NCBI RefSeq assembly: GCF_035046505.1
Contig: NC_089826.1
Span: 83,028,254 to 83,092,253 of the forward strand
Origin: Tiliqua scincoides
Taxonomy: Eukaryota > Chordata > Lepidosauria > Squamata > Scincidae
Length of the DNA: 64,000 bases
Reading direction: 5' to 3'
Part shown: piece by piece, positions 50,688-62,795 of the stretch
Numbering within the stretch: position 1 is the stretch's first letter
Layout of the letters: the number at the start of each line of letters is the position of its first letter
Translations under genes and position numbers: made by a program
Notes under the pieces: generated by a model
The model's input: the letters and a program-made list of their open reading frames with translations, nothing else
What the model was told of the DNA's origin: nothing
Databases searched by the model: none

Positions 50688-50848
50688 TAACCTTCCTTCA
50701 AGCTTGCCAGCGCATTCAATGTGACTAAAACATCAACTGTAATTTATTTAAAAGAATAATAATGGTTGTCCCAAAATGTGAACACTTCCAGATGAGGAAT
50801 TAGTGGATGGATCACAGTGAAATGTTTACAGGGATATAATTTAATAGC

Positions 50849-50932
50849 ACAATCCTACGTACATCTACTCAGAAGTACTGTTGAGTTCAGTGGGACTTAG
50901 TCTCATGTAACTGTGTAGGATTGTGGCCTAAC
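50849..50932. repeat. short palindromic 'caatcctatgc' repeat copy
   Basis: gcacaatcctacgtacatct...cagtgggacttag...tgtgtaggattgtggcc is one of the cleaner copies. Confidence 0.7.
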
Positions 50933-51175
50933 AGTTTACTCCAAGAATCCATAGTTGTGTACGCATAAGCTTGTTAAATGAATAATAGTTGAGAACTTAG
51001 TCCCACAGGAAGTTCTCCTGCTCACTCGGTGCCCTTCAGGGAGAAGGGTGGAATACAAATCTAATAAATAAATAAATAAATTTGAAATCAGTAGAGCCGG
51101 GTGCTTAAACTGGACTTTTACATGAGGATTTCCCATGGGGTATGACTATATGTTTTAGAGACATATAGGTATATA

Positions 51176-51446
51176 CAGTACGGTTGACCCTTCTCATCTG
51201 CGGTTTCGGCACCCATGAATTTGATTCAGCGTGGGTGCCTAGCCTGTATCTGAATGGCCTCAAGGCTTTCCACGGATATTCATGTGCCTTTAAGGGCTTT
51301 CTATGGATTTCATTATCTGCGGAAATTTGTACCATGGGCGAGTCTGGGAATGGGTCCCCACAGATATCAAGGGCCAGTTGTATGCCTTTCATTATCTGCA
51401 GGGAGTTTGGGAATTGATCCCCCATGGATACCAAGAACCAACCCTG
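51176..51446. mobile_element. Tigger-like MITE, 271 bp
   Basis: Ends cagtacggttgacccttct and ccaagaaccaaccctg. TA at both flanks (51174-51175, 51447-51448). Confidence 0.8.
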
Positions 51447-51858
51447 TACCTTACCACCTCCCCACTTGATTTTCCACATTAACTTTAATCTTCTTCAACA
51501 CTCTCCTTATTTCTTTCCTTTCAATATTTGCACTTGTCATCAGGCTGCCTCTGAGACGTGATGTTATAACTCACGAGACTGATGAAAATGTGTGTTCCTG
51601 TTTAGTGCTGCGTGAGAAAGATCTCTTCCCTATTGGAAGCTTGAATCTAGCCACTGGCCTGGTGGCCTTTGGCAAAGATGCCTCTTGTCTAAGTGATCAG
51701 TGAAGCTTTATAATTTGGAGTTCATTCTGGCTTATGAGGCCATCAGTATATTACAGACAACTAGCATGATGTATGTTTTAGCAGCTGGGCTAGTAATTTT
51801 TGTAGAGGTCTCTGCAGATCTAGTCCAAAGAAGTTTAGCTCATTCTTTGAAAGACTGA

Positions 51859-52026
51859 GGGCCCAATCCTTTCCAACTTTTCAGCGCTGATGCAGTCTGG
51901 AGTAAGAGAACAAATGTTTCCATACCTTAAGGTGGCATCCTTGACTGCCCCTGCAACCACAGGATGCAGTGCACATCCCATTGACATGGCTGCATCTGTG
52001 TTGGAAAGTTGGATAGGATTAGGCCC
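51859..52026. mobile_element. Harbinger-like MITE, 168 bp
   Basis: gggcccaatcctttccaac...ttggataggattaggccc, flanked by TGA (left) and TAA (right), one change apart. Confidence 0.78.
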
Positions 52027-52364
52027 TAAATGTCTTCAGTGAAGGATGAAAATAGGGACTTGCCTTATAAGAAAATGGATTTTGAACCTTTCTAAATGTT
52101 CCTGTCCTTAATGGGATGAACCTCCATCAGTGGCATTAACCTCCCCCCTCTCAACTTGCATGTCAGATGGGAGAGTCTTGCTGCTTTCTGGAGGGTGAGG
52201 TGTGTGCAGAGACTGTAGCTGATGCTTTCTTCAGGAGTAGTTATCTTTTCGTCTTCTGTTTATATCACCTGTTCAGTATCCAAGGGAAGCACACAATCAC
52301 TAAATGAAAAAGTAGGTTTCAGAAGATGCCTAATCAGTGGAAAGACATAGGATTTAGATCTAGA

Positions 52365-52733
52365 GTTGGGGTGTCAAACTTGTTTCATGTAGCAGACCAT
52401 TCATGATGCCTGCTGAGAGCCAGAAGTTATGTTGTTCAGCAGGAAGATATGTCATTAAGCAGGTGTGGACCAGAAATAAGCACTTTGTTCTTACATAGGG
52501 ACTCATTAGCTGCAAATGACCGAAGAGAAAAATATACAGATCTTGATCGAATTTTCAAGATGGTGGAGAGCCCAATTATTACAATGGCCACCCTTTCAGC
52601 AGTGACACCTTGGCACAGCTCACCAGCTGAGAGCAGCTGGTAGTGGTGCTGGGAGAACTCAGCTATCATGTGGGCTGGATAACGAGCTTCTGTGGGCTGC
52701 ATTTAGCCCATGGGCCTAGTGTTTGATGCCTCT
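52365..52733. mobile_element. non-autonomous hAT element (GGGGTGTCAAAC family), 369 bp
   Basis: Left end gttggggtgtcaaac; right end gtgtttgatgcctct. The target duplication GATCTAGA/GATCAAGA matches at 7 of 8 (52357-52364, 52734-52741). Confidence 0.8.
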
Positions 52734-53072
52734 GATCAAGAGGATCAAGGTGTAAACAATAGAAAAATAATTTTAATCCCCCCAGCATAAGATCTCTGGT
52801 TTATTCCACAAAATATCCAGTTCCAAACCCAGAGCAAAGCAACTGGATACAATTAAAGCTTGTAAGAGGGCCCTGGTAACTGGTAGCAGGGAAGTGTGTT
52901 AATCCATGACAGCATCAGGCACCCACAGCTTCACTCATCAGGGGCACTTAACTGTGGACTTTTCTCCTGCTGGTTCTTTTCTTTTACAAGTTGCCTTTGT
53001 CATTCTTCCAAGCCTTCTGCACTTGTCAGAGGGAAAGGCAGAGCCTTGTTTCACAAGCACAGAAGTGTAGAT

Positions 53073-53701
53073 CAGTGTGGTTCAACTTTGGACCGCCGGG
53101 GACCACATGACCCTTGCATGACCCCTGGTTGGGGCACCACAGGCCAACCCAGAAGTAATTCATAGTGACGTCATGACTGCTAATTTCTTGCACGTTCTGA
53201 GCTGTCCAAATGACTTCAACAGGTTCAAAGTGGAGGTGAGTGCTTTTCAATCTGCCTGCCTTCTCCAAAGGAGAAGACAGGCAGGAGAAGAAAGGGGAAG
53301 GCAGGCAGGTGCGGCAGGAGAACCAAAATGCCTCCAGCGTGCCCGCTTCCCTTCCACTGCCTTTGCGCTCCTCAGCTGGAGTCAAGTGGGGCGTCCTGGG
53401 GAAGGTCTCGCAGCGCTGGCCGACCTTAAGAGACCTTCCTTGCTTAGCATGCCCTGCGCTCAAGCAGACGATGATTCTTTGCTTGAGGGCAGGGCATGCT
53501 GGGCAAGGAGGTCTCGTGAGGCCAGCATGCCCTGCCCTGCCCTGTTCCAGCAGGCGACAAGTGAAGCGCTTTTGCTCATCATCTGCTGGAGTAAGTGGTC
53601 ATGCAGCTGCCTCAGAGGGGGATTTGGGGGCTGCATGCCACTCAGCAGCCTCCAGCACAAGGTTGGTGGGCCGCATGTGCCCCGTGTGTTGGACCACTCT
53701 G
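53073..53701. mobile_element. non-autonomous hAT element, 629 bp, with internal hairpin
   Basis: Ends cagtgtggttcaactttgg and gtgttggaccactctg. The target duplication GTGTAGAT is perfect (53065-53072, 53702-53709). Inside, gaggtctcgtgaggccagc...gcatgccctg folds with aaggtctcgcagcgctggcc...gcagggcatgc. The long forward frames here are not coding. Confidence 0.88.
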
Positions 53702-54074
53702 GTGTAGATGATATTGGTGCGTAGACGATATTGGAAGCAGCAGGAGAAACTCCTGCTGTTACTTCATTTCTCCAAGCCTTGCAAGTGAGAGGCAAGGCTT
53801 GCCTTGTGATGCAGTTTGAAAAGGAGGAAATTCATGCTGTGGTGTGCCTTCCGCAGACCACAGCACAAACGAGAGAAATCGCTGTCTCCCTAGGAAGCTG
53901 CACACATCAGAAGACTTGGGTAGGTGTATGCGTGGCAGGTAGGAAGCTAATAAATAGGACCAAAAAAAAGGATAGAGAATGGTTAGTAAAACAACTTGAT
54001 ATTTGTGGATCGTTGGACAACAACATATATGATAGTTATCACAGGTGTAGGTAGATATCCCCAGAACCAGGGGA

Positions 54075-54450
54075 TATCCACTAAAATTGAGTGTTGGGAG
54101 AGTTAGAACAGACAAGAGAAAATATTTCTTTACTCAGCGTGTGGTTGGTCTGTGGAACTCCTTGCCACAGGATGTGGTGATGGCATCTGGCCTGCATACC
54201 TTTAAAAGGGGATTGGACAAGTTTCTGGAGGAAAAATCCATTACGGGTTACAAGCCATGATGTACATGTGCAACCTCCTGATTTTAGAAAAGGGCTATGT
54301 CAGAACGCCAATGCAAGGGAGGGCACCAGAATGAGGTCTCTTGTTATCTGGTGTGCTCCCTGGGGCATTTGGTGGGCCGCTGTGAGATACAGGAAGCTGG
54401 ACTAGATGGGCCTATGGCCTGATCCAGTGGGGCTGTTCTTATGTTCTTAT
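54075..54450 (+). repeat. CR1 LINE 3' fragment
   Basis: ctaaaattgagtgttgggag...gattggacaagtttctggag...gggctgttcttatgttctta. Close to the copy at 62170-62534. Confidence 0.88.
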
Positions 54451-54643
54451 ATAGCTAACAATAATGTCTGGGGCTCCCCAGTCTCTTGTCCAAGTGGGAG
54501 GGGGGCTCCTATCTTGCCATATTCACAGTATGACCATGTTGGGCCTCATTCACCTCTCCTCCTCATCTGTCTGGAAAGAATCCTGCTGCTTGGCCAGGGG
54601 AGCATTCCCATGTTGCCACAGTTTGGCTTGGAGAGGGTTCGGC

Positions 54644-55324
54644 CAGGGGTGACAAACATGAATCCTGCAGTCCGGATGTGGCCTGTGAAAGCTTTTTCCT
54701 TGGCTCCCAGGCTCTCCCAGCACCACCCCCAGCTACTCTCAGCTGCTGAGCTGTGCTGGGGTGTCATTGGCTGAGCGATAATTCAGCCTCCATGATAATT
54801 AGGCTCTCCCATATCTCGAAAGTGTGACTGAGATTTGCATATAGTCTTTTCGGTCATTTGTAGTCAACGAATTCATAAGTGAGAAAAAAGTGCTTATTTC
54901 TGGTCATGACCCAGTGGTGGACCTCCCCTTCACTTGATGGGGCAAAAGCCATGGCTCGGAGCCTTGCACACCTTTAGGACCCCGCGGAAGCCTCTCGGAG
55001 TTTCCCAGCATGGTTGGAAACTGCTTCCGGTCTGCCAGAAGCACAGTTTACAGCATCTAGGAAGCTTCTGGAGGCTTCCCCAATGTGTCCTGGGGTTGCG
55101 CTCCAAGTAACGAGGGGGGGGGAAAGATGTGCATGTGGGGGACAGCGGCATCCCACGGGGGGGCACCATCACGGATCTTTGCCCCGGGTGTGGGCTGGGG
55201 GGTTCCGCTACTGTCGTGACCAGCTTTATGACATCGCTTCCTGCTTAATGACATAACTTCTGGCCCTCAGCAGGCATTGTGAATACTGTTTGGCCCACTG
55301 TGTGAAAAGGGTTTGATGCACCTG
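54644..55324. mobile_element. hAT element (GGGGTGTCAAAC family, reversed) carrying a nested hAT
   Basis: Ends caggggtgacaaacatg and gtttgatgcacctg. Flanks GGTTCGGC/GGTTAGAC match at 6 of 8. Removing 54912-55213 and one duplication copy gives text continuous with related copies. Confidence 0.78.
54912..55213. mobile_element. nested non-autonomous hAT element, 302 bp
   Basis: Ends cagtggtggacctcccctt and gttccgctactg. The target duplication TCATGACC/TCGTGACC matches at 7 of 8 (54904-54911, 55214-55221) and falls inside the larger hAT copy. Confidence 0.82.
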
Positions 55325-55502
55325 GGTTAGACAGCTTCCTCTTCCTCCCAGGATAGCCTCCTCATGCTACTGTCTCCTTCCTTGGTGTGCAGACAGAGCC
55401 TCGGCCTTGCATCCTGTTGCTACTTGCTGGATCTGACTCAACCCTTTATGCTGGGGCCTGCCTTATGGGCATGTGCAGCCTCACTCCCTTTACTATCTAG
55501 AA

Positions 55503-55967
55503 CAGGGGTGCCCAAACCCCGGCCCTGGGGCCACATGTGGCCCTCATGGCCTCTCAATGCAGCCCTCAGGAAGCCCCCAGTCTCCAATGAGCCTCTGGCC
55601 CTCCAGAGATTTGTTGGAGCCCGCACTGGCCCGAAGCAGCTGCTCACAACGTGAGGGTGACTGTTTGACCTCTGGCGTGAGCTGTGGGATGAGGGCTCCC
55701 TCCACTGCTTGCTGTTTCACGTCTGTGATGCAGTAGCGGCAGCAAGGGAAAGGCCAGCCTTGCTTTGTGCAAGGCCTTTTATAGGCCTTGAGCTATTGCA
55801 AGACCTTCATTCATTCATATAAGTTCGTCTTTAATATATTCATTTATGTAAACTTATGTAAATTTATTCAAATTTTAAATGTAAATTAATTCTTTTTCCC
55901 TCCCGGCCCCCGCCACAGTGTCAGAGAGATGATGTGGCCCTCCTGCCAAAAACTTTGGACACCCCTG
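55503..55967. mobile_element. non-autonomous hAT element (GGGGTGCCCAAAC), 465 bp
   Basis: Ends caggggtgcccaaacccc and actttggacacccctg. Flanks ATCTAGAA/GCCTAGAA match at 6 of 8. Related to 61174-61487. Confidence 0.78.
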
Positions 55968-56210
55968 GCCTAGAACAATCTTACCTGGTGTTCCTGTTGT
56001 GCTAGCAACCAGGAGGTTCGCCTTGGGACAGCATAAGCAGTTGCAGATAGAAGTGTAATGCTCTATCCCGGTGCCTGGGACATCACAACGTCACATAACA
56101 ACCCCTCTGGGTTCCTGGAGGAGGGATCACTCACTGCAGTGGCTTTGTGCCCCTGTTCTTTCTCCTATGGAGGAACCTCCCCTGGAGAAGGAACAGGGGC
56201 ACACTCCAAT

Positions 56211-56381
56211 GGGTCCATCCTATCCAACCTTCCAGTGATGCAGCTGCAATGCAGTCCTAAAGTAAGGGAATCGGTGTCCTTGAGGAGGACTTGGTGACTC
56301 CCCCAGACCCACTGCAGGATGCAGTGCATGCCCTGTTGGCACGGGTGCATCAGCACTGGAAAATTGGATAGGATTGGACCC
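56211..56381. mobile_element. Harbinger-like MITE, 171 bp
   Basis: gggtccatcctatccaacc...ggataggattggaccc, flanked by AAT on both sides (56208-56210, 56382-56384). Confidence 0.8.
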
Positions 56382-56384
56382 AAT

Positions 56385-57235
56385 GTGTATCTGTGGTGGT
56401 GCTGGTGGATCTAGAGTGAGACCACTGATAGGGTAAAAGCCCTCCCCCTATTGTAGCCTCAGATGGCAGAACTGGGAATCGGTTAAGCTGTCAGCACTAA
56501 TGATGTGCTTAATGTAATGTCTAGTAGTTTGATCCTACATTGAAGAACCATGTAGAACTGGGAGGACTGATCTCTGTGTTATATTGTTGGTTGGAAGTGG
56601 AGAAATGCCATTTAGATATTTCTTATGATTAACACACTGGGATTACTTCCAGGTTATCAGGTTGTTGGGGTATTGCTGCTAGGTAACAAGCACATCAGAG
56701 AGAGGTTTTGGTAGGATTTGTGCCTCTCGGGAACTGCAGGATGCACTGTGCTTCGGTTATATATCTACTGAAAATGAAGAGGCAGAGGAGGAAATATCCT
56801 CCATATGGAAGACTCCCTATAAAACATTTCAGATCTTAAAATGGTTCTTAATTGCTTCATAGTGATTCTTAAGATTTAAGTATGCTGCTTATAGCATTTT
56901 AAGGACTGCCAATTCCCATTCATGACCATGCCTATGGTATGTATCTACAAATGAAGATCACATTGCTAAAGTCCTCCTGGGCCCAAATAATTCAGAATTA
57001 ATCTTAATGACTATGAGAAGGCAGCGATAGAAAATATGTTTGAAAATTAAATTATAGATGATTTTTTAAGGTGGCATGGTTTTGCGGATGTAATACTGGC
57101 TTTGGTATACACTCCCCTGCCCCCCCCCCCAAGAAATTCCTGAAAATTGTTCATATAGCACATCATTTTAGGAAAGGTTTTGACTCGTTGCAAAAGCTTA
57201 GACCCAAATAAGGTTCCATTGGGCAGCTAATGGCA
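56385..57235. other. NSG1 intron stretch without recognised features
   Basis: No exon or repeat named. The expected NSG1 transmembrane exon was looked for here and in the rest of the intron and was not found. Confidence 0.35.
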
Positions 57236-57241
57236 ATAGCA

Positions 57242-57303
57242 TTGTGTACTGTATCTGTTCAAGGGGACTGCATACGGTGTACTGTGCCTGTTCAAGGGGA
57301 TTG
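57242..57303. repeat. short tandem duplication, ~35-bp unit, two copies
   Basis: gtgtactgtatctgttcaag and gtgtactgtgcctgttcaag, each followed by gggga, sit directly before a CR1 fragment. Confidence 0.75.
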
Positions 57304-57314
57304 GGATTTCCTCC

Positions 57315-57551
57315 AAATTTCTGGAGGAAAAATCCATCAGGGGTTACAAGCCATGATGTATATGTGCAACCTCCTGATTTTAGAAATGGGCTATGTCAGA
57401 ATGCCAGATGCAAGGGAGGGCACCAGGATGCAGGTCTCCTGTTATCTGGTGTGCTCCCTGGGGCATTTGGTGGGCCACTGTGAGTTACAGGAAGCTGGAC
57501 TAGATGGGCCATGGATCGCCTGATCCAACTGGGCTGTTCTTATGTTCTTAT
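57315..57551 (+). repeat. CR1 LINE 3' fragment
   Basis: tttctggaggaaaaatccatcagg...ggaagctggactagatgggc...gctgttcttatgttctta. Confidence 0.85.
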
Positions 57552-58114
57552 AAGATTGTAGGCACTGGAGAATATTAACAGGCATAGTTGGAGTGTGTGT
57601 GAAATTGTTTCTGTTGGCCCTTGGCCAAATGCATTCCTGATGAGTAGCATGACCTAGAACACTGGTGCAGAGGTGCGTGTATGAGATGTCTCCTCTCTTT
57701 GTTTGCAGATTAGATGAGACACTTTTAAGTTGCCTAGGTACTAGAGAGTGTGCGGTTGCTAGGAAACTATCCCAGTGGATAGGAGGAGACGTATTCTCCA
57801 AGCCCACTGTGGTTGCTTTCAGTTCTTAGAGGTAGGTATTCTATGTGGTTGTTATAGATGCTAGAATGTGTCCCTGGTAGATGGTAAAACAAGGGGATGC
57901 TGGAAGAGCTACTGCTGACATGGAGCACATGTGCAGCACCACTTCTGTCTTCTGCAACAGTCATGCACGTGGGATTCTGGACAGAGTACTTCCTCCCTCC
58001 ATTTTCATACCAATTGGATTCAGATTTTGCTGTGTAAAAGCTATGCATATGGTATGGACACATGCCCTTGTGCCACGAGGATCCCAGTAGAAGTCAGCTG
58101 AATGCTGTTTTTTT

Positions 58115-58430
58115 GCTTCCATAAGAAGACCCCCCTGGAGCAGGCCAAAGGCCCATCTAGTTGAGCTTCCTGTATCACACAGTGGCCCACCAGATGCCTT
58201 AGGGAGCACAAAAGACAACAAGATATCTGCATCCTGTTGCCACTCTCTTCCATCTGCCTTTCTGAGATAGCCTACTTGTCATGGCTTGTAACCCGTGTTG
58301 GACTTTTCTTCTAGAAAACTGTCCAATAACCTTTTAAAGGCATCTAGGCCAGACGCCATCACCACATCCTGTGGCAAGGAGTTCCACAGATTAAATATTT
58401 ACTTTTGTCTAACTCTTCGGACACAAAATT
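58115..58430 (-). repeat. CR1 LINE 3' fragment
   Basis: ggagcaggccaaaggcccat, then tggcccaccagatgccttag, then ctggcaaggagttccacag-type text on the reverse strand. More diverged than the copy at 62170. Confidence 0.8.
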
Positions 58431-58939
58431 TCCCACCACCTACACCTGTGTGGAGACAGCACGGCAGGGCATTAGAGGGTATTGAAGTCCTCTGTGGCCC
58501 TATCAACCCATTCCTCTCGGCCTAAGGCTAGTTACATATGGGAGGAACACAAGTAACTGGATAGGCATGGAAAAGGATGGGAAAAGGTGACGGGCACACA
58601 GGTAGAGTTCCCATCCTACAATGGGAAACAATGGGGCTTAACTGAGATCCACCAGGTGCCGGAGACTGTGCTGGTGATAGGAGAGGATGATGTCCATTTT
58701 CATCTAAATGTTTGCTTCCCATATTACAGGACTTGCATCCTTTTTCAGAAATTTGATATTTCTGGAGGAAGGGTCCCCTGGCCTTCCTCCACCCCTACAC
58801 CGGACCTACCTGCTGTGGTGGGCAGAGTTCCATCTGCTGGCGCTGGAAGGCGTGCCATTGCAAAGTGCTGAATGCATTTTTGCGATGGCTTGCACGAGTG
58901 AACGCGTGTGCCCCTCTGACATTAAGTTAGGATAGAATT

Positions 58940-59480
58940 GGGCCACAAGTCTAGTTCCTGTAGTTTCAATCCATTGGTCCTGATTCTGCCCTGAGGAAAC
59001 ACAGAAAGTAAGTCCTGCCCTCTTCTGCGTGATAGCCGTCCAGATACTTTCAGCGCAATTGCATGCATGTCTACTGAGAAGTCAGCTTCCTTGAGTTCAG
59101 TTGGACTTACTCCCAGGTGTATAGGATTGCAGCCTTCAAGGCGGCTATCCTATCTTCCCTTTAGCCCTCTCTTCTGCAGGTTGAACGTACCAAGCTCTTG
59201 TAACTGCTTCACATAGGACTTGGTTCCCAGACTTCTCACCATCATTGTTGCCCTCTGCTGAACTCGTTCCATCTTACTAATGTCCTTCTTAAAATGTGGT
59301 GCTTAGAACTGGTTGCAGTCCTCCAAGGAAGGTCTGACTAGTGCAGAACAGAATGAAATTATGACTTATTTTATTCTGTACTCTATGGCTTTGTTAATGT
59401 AGCCCAGCATTGCATTTGCTTTTTTTGCAGTTGCACACACTGCTGGCTCACGTTCACATGCTCCGCTTTAGGTTTACTAA
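58940..59480 (-). repeat. old CR1 LINE fragment with nested short repeat
   Basis: The forward text (ctcttctgcaggttgaacgt; gtccttcttaaaatgtggtg; gaaggtctgactagtgcaga; catttgctttttttgcagtt) is the reverse complement of bird/reptile CR1. It is interrupted at 59053-59140 by a 'caatcctatgc' repeat. It represents a different, older CR1 subfamily than 28363-30780. Confidence 0.75.
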
Positions 59481-59484
59481 GGCA

Positions 59485-60065
59485 GGTTTTCCAGCCAGGC
59501 CATCCCTACCCTCTACTTACACCTCTTTTGTACTTACGTCAGGACTTTGTCTTCATTGAAAATCATTGTGTTGGTCAGGGCCCAGTATTTGAGCCTCTGG
59601 AAATAATTGTGGCTTAGTACTTGGGTGGGTGTGCTGCGATTGGCTGCCAAATGTAGCCTGTTCCCTATACTCTGTTGTAGGAAAGTTGGCAATTATCTGC
59701 TGTTCTTCCATCCCCTCATTGTTCCTTATGGGGTTACTCCTATTGATGCTAGCTTGTTTCTTCTCCCAGTGTCTGAATGATACAAGTTGTCAACAAGGCG
59801 AGGATTTATTGGACTTTACATTCTTAAGTCATTCCTGCCCAATGTTGCATACCTGCATCAGGGATCAAATGTGTACGCCTGTGGGCTGAAATGGGTTCAT
59901 CTCCTTGAGTCTTGTGGTCTTGAAGCGCTTCTAAATCTGCAATAGTGCCCTATAGCCACATTGTGGCGTGCTTCTTTTTGTGCGAAGGCTGTGACCTGCT
60001 GCCATTCTTGTCTTCAGAACCTCAGGGCCCAACTACTATAGGATGCTTTCCTTAATGACTCACCA
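59485..60065. other. NSG1 intron stretch without recognised features
   Basis: No feature beyond short unremarkable frames. Confidence 0.3.
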
Positions 60066-60071
60066 GAACTG

Positions 60072-60426
60072 CAGGTGGGCCCTCCTTATCTGCAAATTTG
60101 GGACCCACGGATTTGACTGAACAAACCCCCAGGGGCAACCAGAAGATCCTTCCGGTTGTGCCTGGGAGGTATTTTGAGGTGCGGAGAGGTTGCGCATGGC
60201 CTCCGCATGCCTCAGAAGGCCTCCCAGAGGCATTTGAGAGGCATGTGATTTGACAAAAAACTGGAAGTGCCTCTGGGAAGCCTCTGGGAGGCCTTCTGGA
60301 GCACTCAGATCTTTCCACGCCTCACAACACCTCCAGGTGCAACTGGAATGTCCTCTGATGGCCCTCACCTGAACATTCGATTATCTGCAGGTTTTGGGGA
60401 GTGGATCCCCTACAGGTACCAACCTG
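60072..60426. mobile_element. Tigger-like MITE, 355 bp
   Basis: Ends caggtgggccctccttatct and ggtaccaacctg. The right flank is TA (60427-60428), the left is TG. It holds a gcctcagaaggcctcccagag hairpin region. Confidence 0.75.
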
Positions 60427-60870
60427 TATTCACCTAAGATACACATTACATTTGAAGGACACGTGCATGGGCAGTAATCACTGAATGCAGTGTCTCTAGT
60501 GATGCAGACAGCCCCATTGGTTTAAACATACTGGGGCCAGAGTGCTAGTCTTGTTGTTTCACAGTCCAGCCAGCCTTCTCACCTTTGTGTTCCTGGTTGT
60601 GTTCCTTCAAATTCAAAATGGTATTTAAACCTCTTTGCATCACATCTTTAACAACCCAACTGCTGAGTTTTGTGCCTTGCTGTACATCTATAATGCCTGT
60701 TCTTTGCTGGGAAAATGTGTTGTGTTGACAATATCTAGGCCCTTGTGTATCATCATAAAAGGTTGAACTGCAAATCTCCAAAAAGCAGTCACAGCCATCC
60801 ACAAACCTCATATGTTCAAAGTGATAAATGGCAGCAGTGTTGGAATTCTTAGCGAATCAATTGCTTAGGT

Positions 60871-61096
60871 CAGTGGTTCCCAAACTCATCACAGTCATGG
60901 CACCCTGCAATCACAGAGCTCTGTCACAGCAGCGCCATCACCTGGCCATCCTGGGTGCCACCATTTTGAAGTGTGCGAGATTCAGAATGGTGGAATTTGG
61001 GAAAGTCAGTAAGAAGAAGTTGCTGGGGACATCCCATGGTGCCCCAGGAGTTCGCAGTGCTCCTGGGTGCCATGGCGCCCAGTTTAGGAACCACTG
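60871..61096. mobile_element. non-autonomous hAT element (GGTTCCCAAAC family), 226 bp
   Basis: Ends cagtggttcccaaactcatc and agtttaggaaccactg. The target duplication GCTTAGGT/GTTTAGGT matches at 7 of 8 (60863-60870, 61097-61104). Confidence 0.85.
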
Positions 61097-61173
61097 GTTT
61101 AGGTTAATGCTTAGTCGTGCTGTGGACAAATGGAGATTGCAATTCATCACTAGGCTCATTCCATATATTAGAG

Positions 61174-61487
61174 CAGGGGTCTCCAAACCCCAGGACGGGG
61201 GTCAGATGCGGCCCGCGGCAAGCCTCTACCTGGCCCGCGGCCAGCCTCTTGTCCGCTGAAAGTCTCTGGCCCACTCAACTGAACATGACCAGAACTGGGT
61301 TCTGATTGTGTCTGGAGGGTTTCTGAGGGCCAGAGAGGTTGAATGATTGAGCCCATTCATTCATTTATTCACTCATCTAAGTTCCATATTTAATTTATTT
61401 ATTTTTTATATTTAAATTTTTTCCTGGCCCTCAGCACCATGCCAGATATTGATGCGGCCCTCTGGCCAAAAAGTTTGGAGACCCCTG
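61174..61487. mobile_element. non-autonomous hAT element (GGGGTCTCCAAAC), 314 bp
   Basis: Ends caggggtctccaaacccc and agtttggagacccctg. The target duplication TATTAGAG/CATTAGAG matches at 7 of 8 (61166-61173, 61488-61495). Confidence 0.85.
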
Positions 61488-61876
61488 CATTAGAGGAATT
61501 GCGGAAGAGGCCTCTTAGTGGGCTCTGACTTCACCCTTTGTCCATGATTCATTATTGATGTTATTATCTTAGCCTGCCCATCTTCTGTGCTGAAACTTGA
61601 AGTGGTACACATGGTGGGCTCCCATCCTGGTACTAGTCGGAGTCTCACTGGCTTAGCTTCAGCAAGGTTGCTGCCTCATGTATTTTTCTGTCAAAACTTC
61701 CGTGCAGTCCTGTTACCAGGCAACCCATCACAATGCACTGTGGCAATGCGATCGCCTCTGCGATTTGAGCTCACTGTTGCTTCCCCAACCACGACTTGCG
61801 CATGTCGTGACATTGGTGAAAAAGTAGGCAGTGTTCACTGCAAACCACTAGCCCATTGGCTGTGGACTATCAAGCA

Positions 61877-62795
61877 CAGGGGTGTCCAACAAGTTTCATA
61901 CAGTGGGCCAAATAGCATTCATGGTGCCTGCTGAGGGCTGGAAGTGGCATCTTTAAGCAGGAATGACATCTCTAAGTGGATGATGACCAGAAACAAGCAC
62001 TTTGGTCTCAATTAGGAACTCATAGAGTTGCAAATGACGGAAGAGAAATTATACAACTCTTGATAATATTTTCAAGTTATGGGAGAGCGCAATATCATGC
62101 TGAGAAAGCCCAGTGATCATGTGGGCCACCCTTTCAGCTGTGTCGCTTCTGCCAAGGCATCGCAAGTGACCTAAAATTGAGTGTTGGGAGAGTTAGGACA
62201 GACAAAAGAAAATATTTCTTTACTCAGAGTGTGGTTGGTCTGTGGAACTCCTTGCCACAGGATGTGGTGATGGCGTCTGGCCTGGAGGCCTTTAAAAGGG
62301 GATTGGACAAGTTTCTGGAGGAAAAATCCATTATGGGGTCCAAGCCATGATGTGTATGCGCAACCTCCTGATTTTAGAAATGGGCTATGTCAGAATGCCA
62401 GATGCAAAGGAGGGCACCAGGATGAGGTCTCTTGTTGTCTGGTGTGCTCCCTGGGCATTTGGTGGGCTGCTGTGAGATATAGGAAGCTGGACTAGATGGG
62501 CCTATGGCCTGATCCAGTGGGGCTGTTCTTATGATTCCTTGGTGCTGCTGAAAGAGCAGCCCATGTGATAATTGCACTCTCCCAGCACCTTGTCAGCATC
62601 TCCTTCCCTCACCCTTCTTGGTCCACCCTCCCCCCCCCCGGTAGCATTTCTTGCCTTCTGAGACCTTCTTCTGTCTCTCTCTCCGAGAACCTCAGCAGAA
62701 GTGGTGCTGCTGAAACAGTGGCACCAAGAGAGCCCAATGTGGGCTAGATAAAGAGCTTCCGCGGACCATATGTGGCCCACAGGCCTCTGGTCTAG
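61877..62795. repeat. hAT element (GGGGTGTCAAAC family) split by a CR1 copy
   Basis: caggggtgtccaacaagtttc...gtgcctgctgagggctgg...gggccaccctttcagctg, then CR1 at 62170-62534, then the remainder to ggaccatatgtggcccacag. The right terminus is unclear. Confidence 0.7.
62170..62534 (+). repeat. CR1 LINE 3' fragment nested in a hAT element
   Basis: ctaaaattgagtgttgggag...gtggaactccttgccacagg...gggctgttcttatg. It interrupts the 61877-62795 hAT, so it is younger. Confidence 0.85.
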
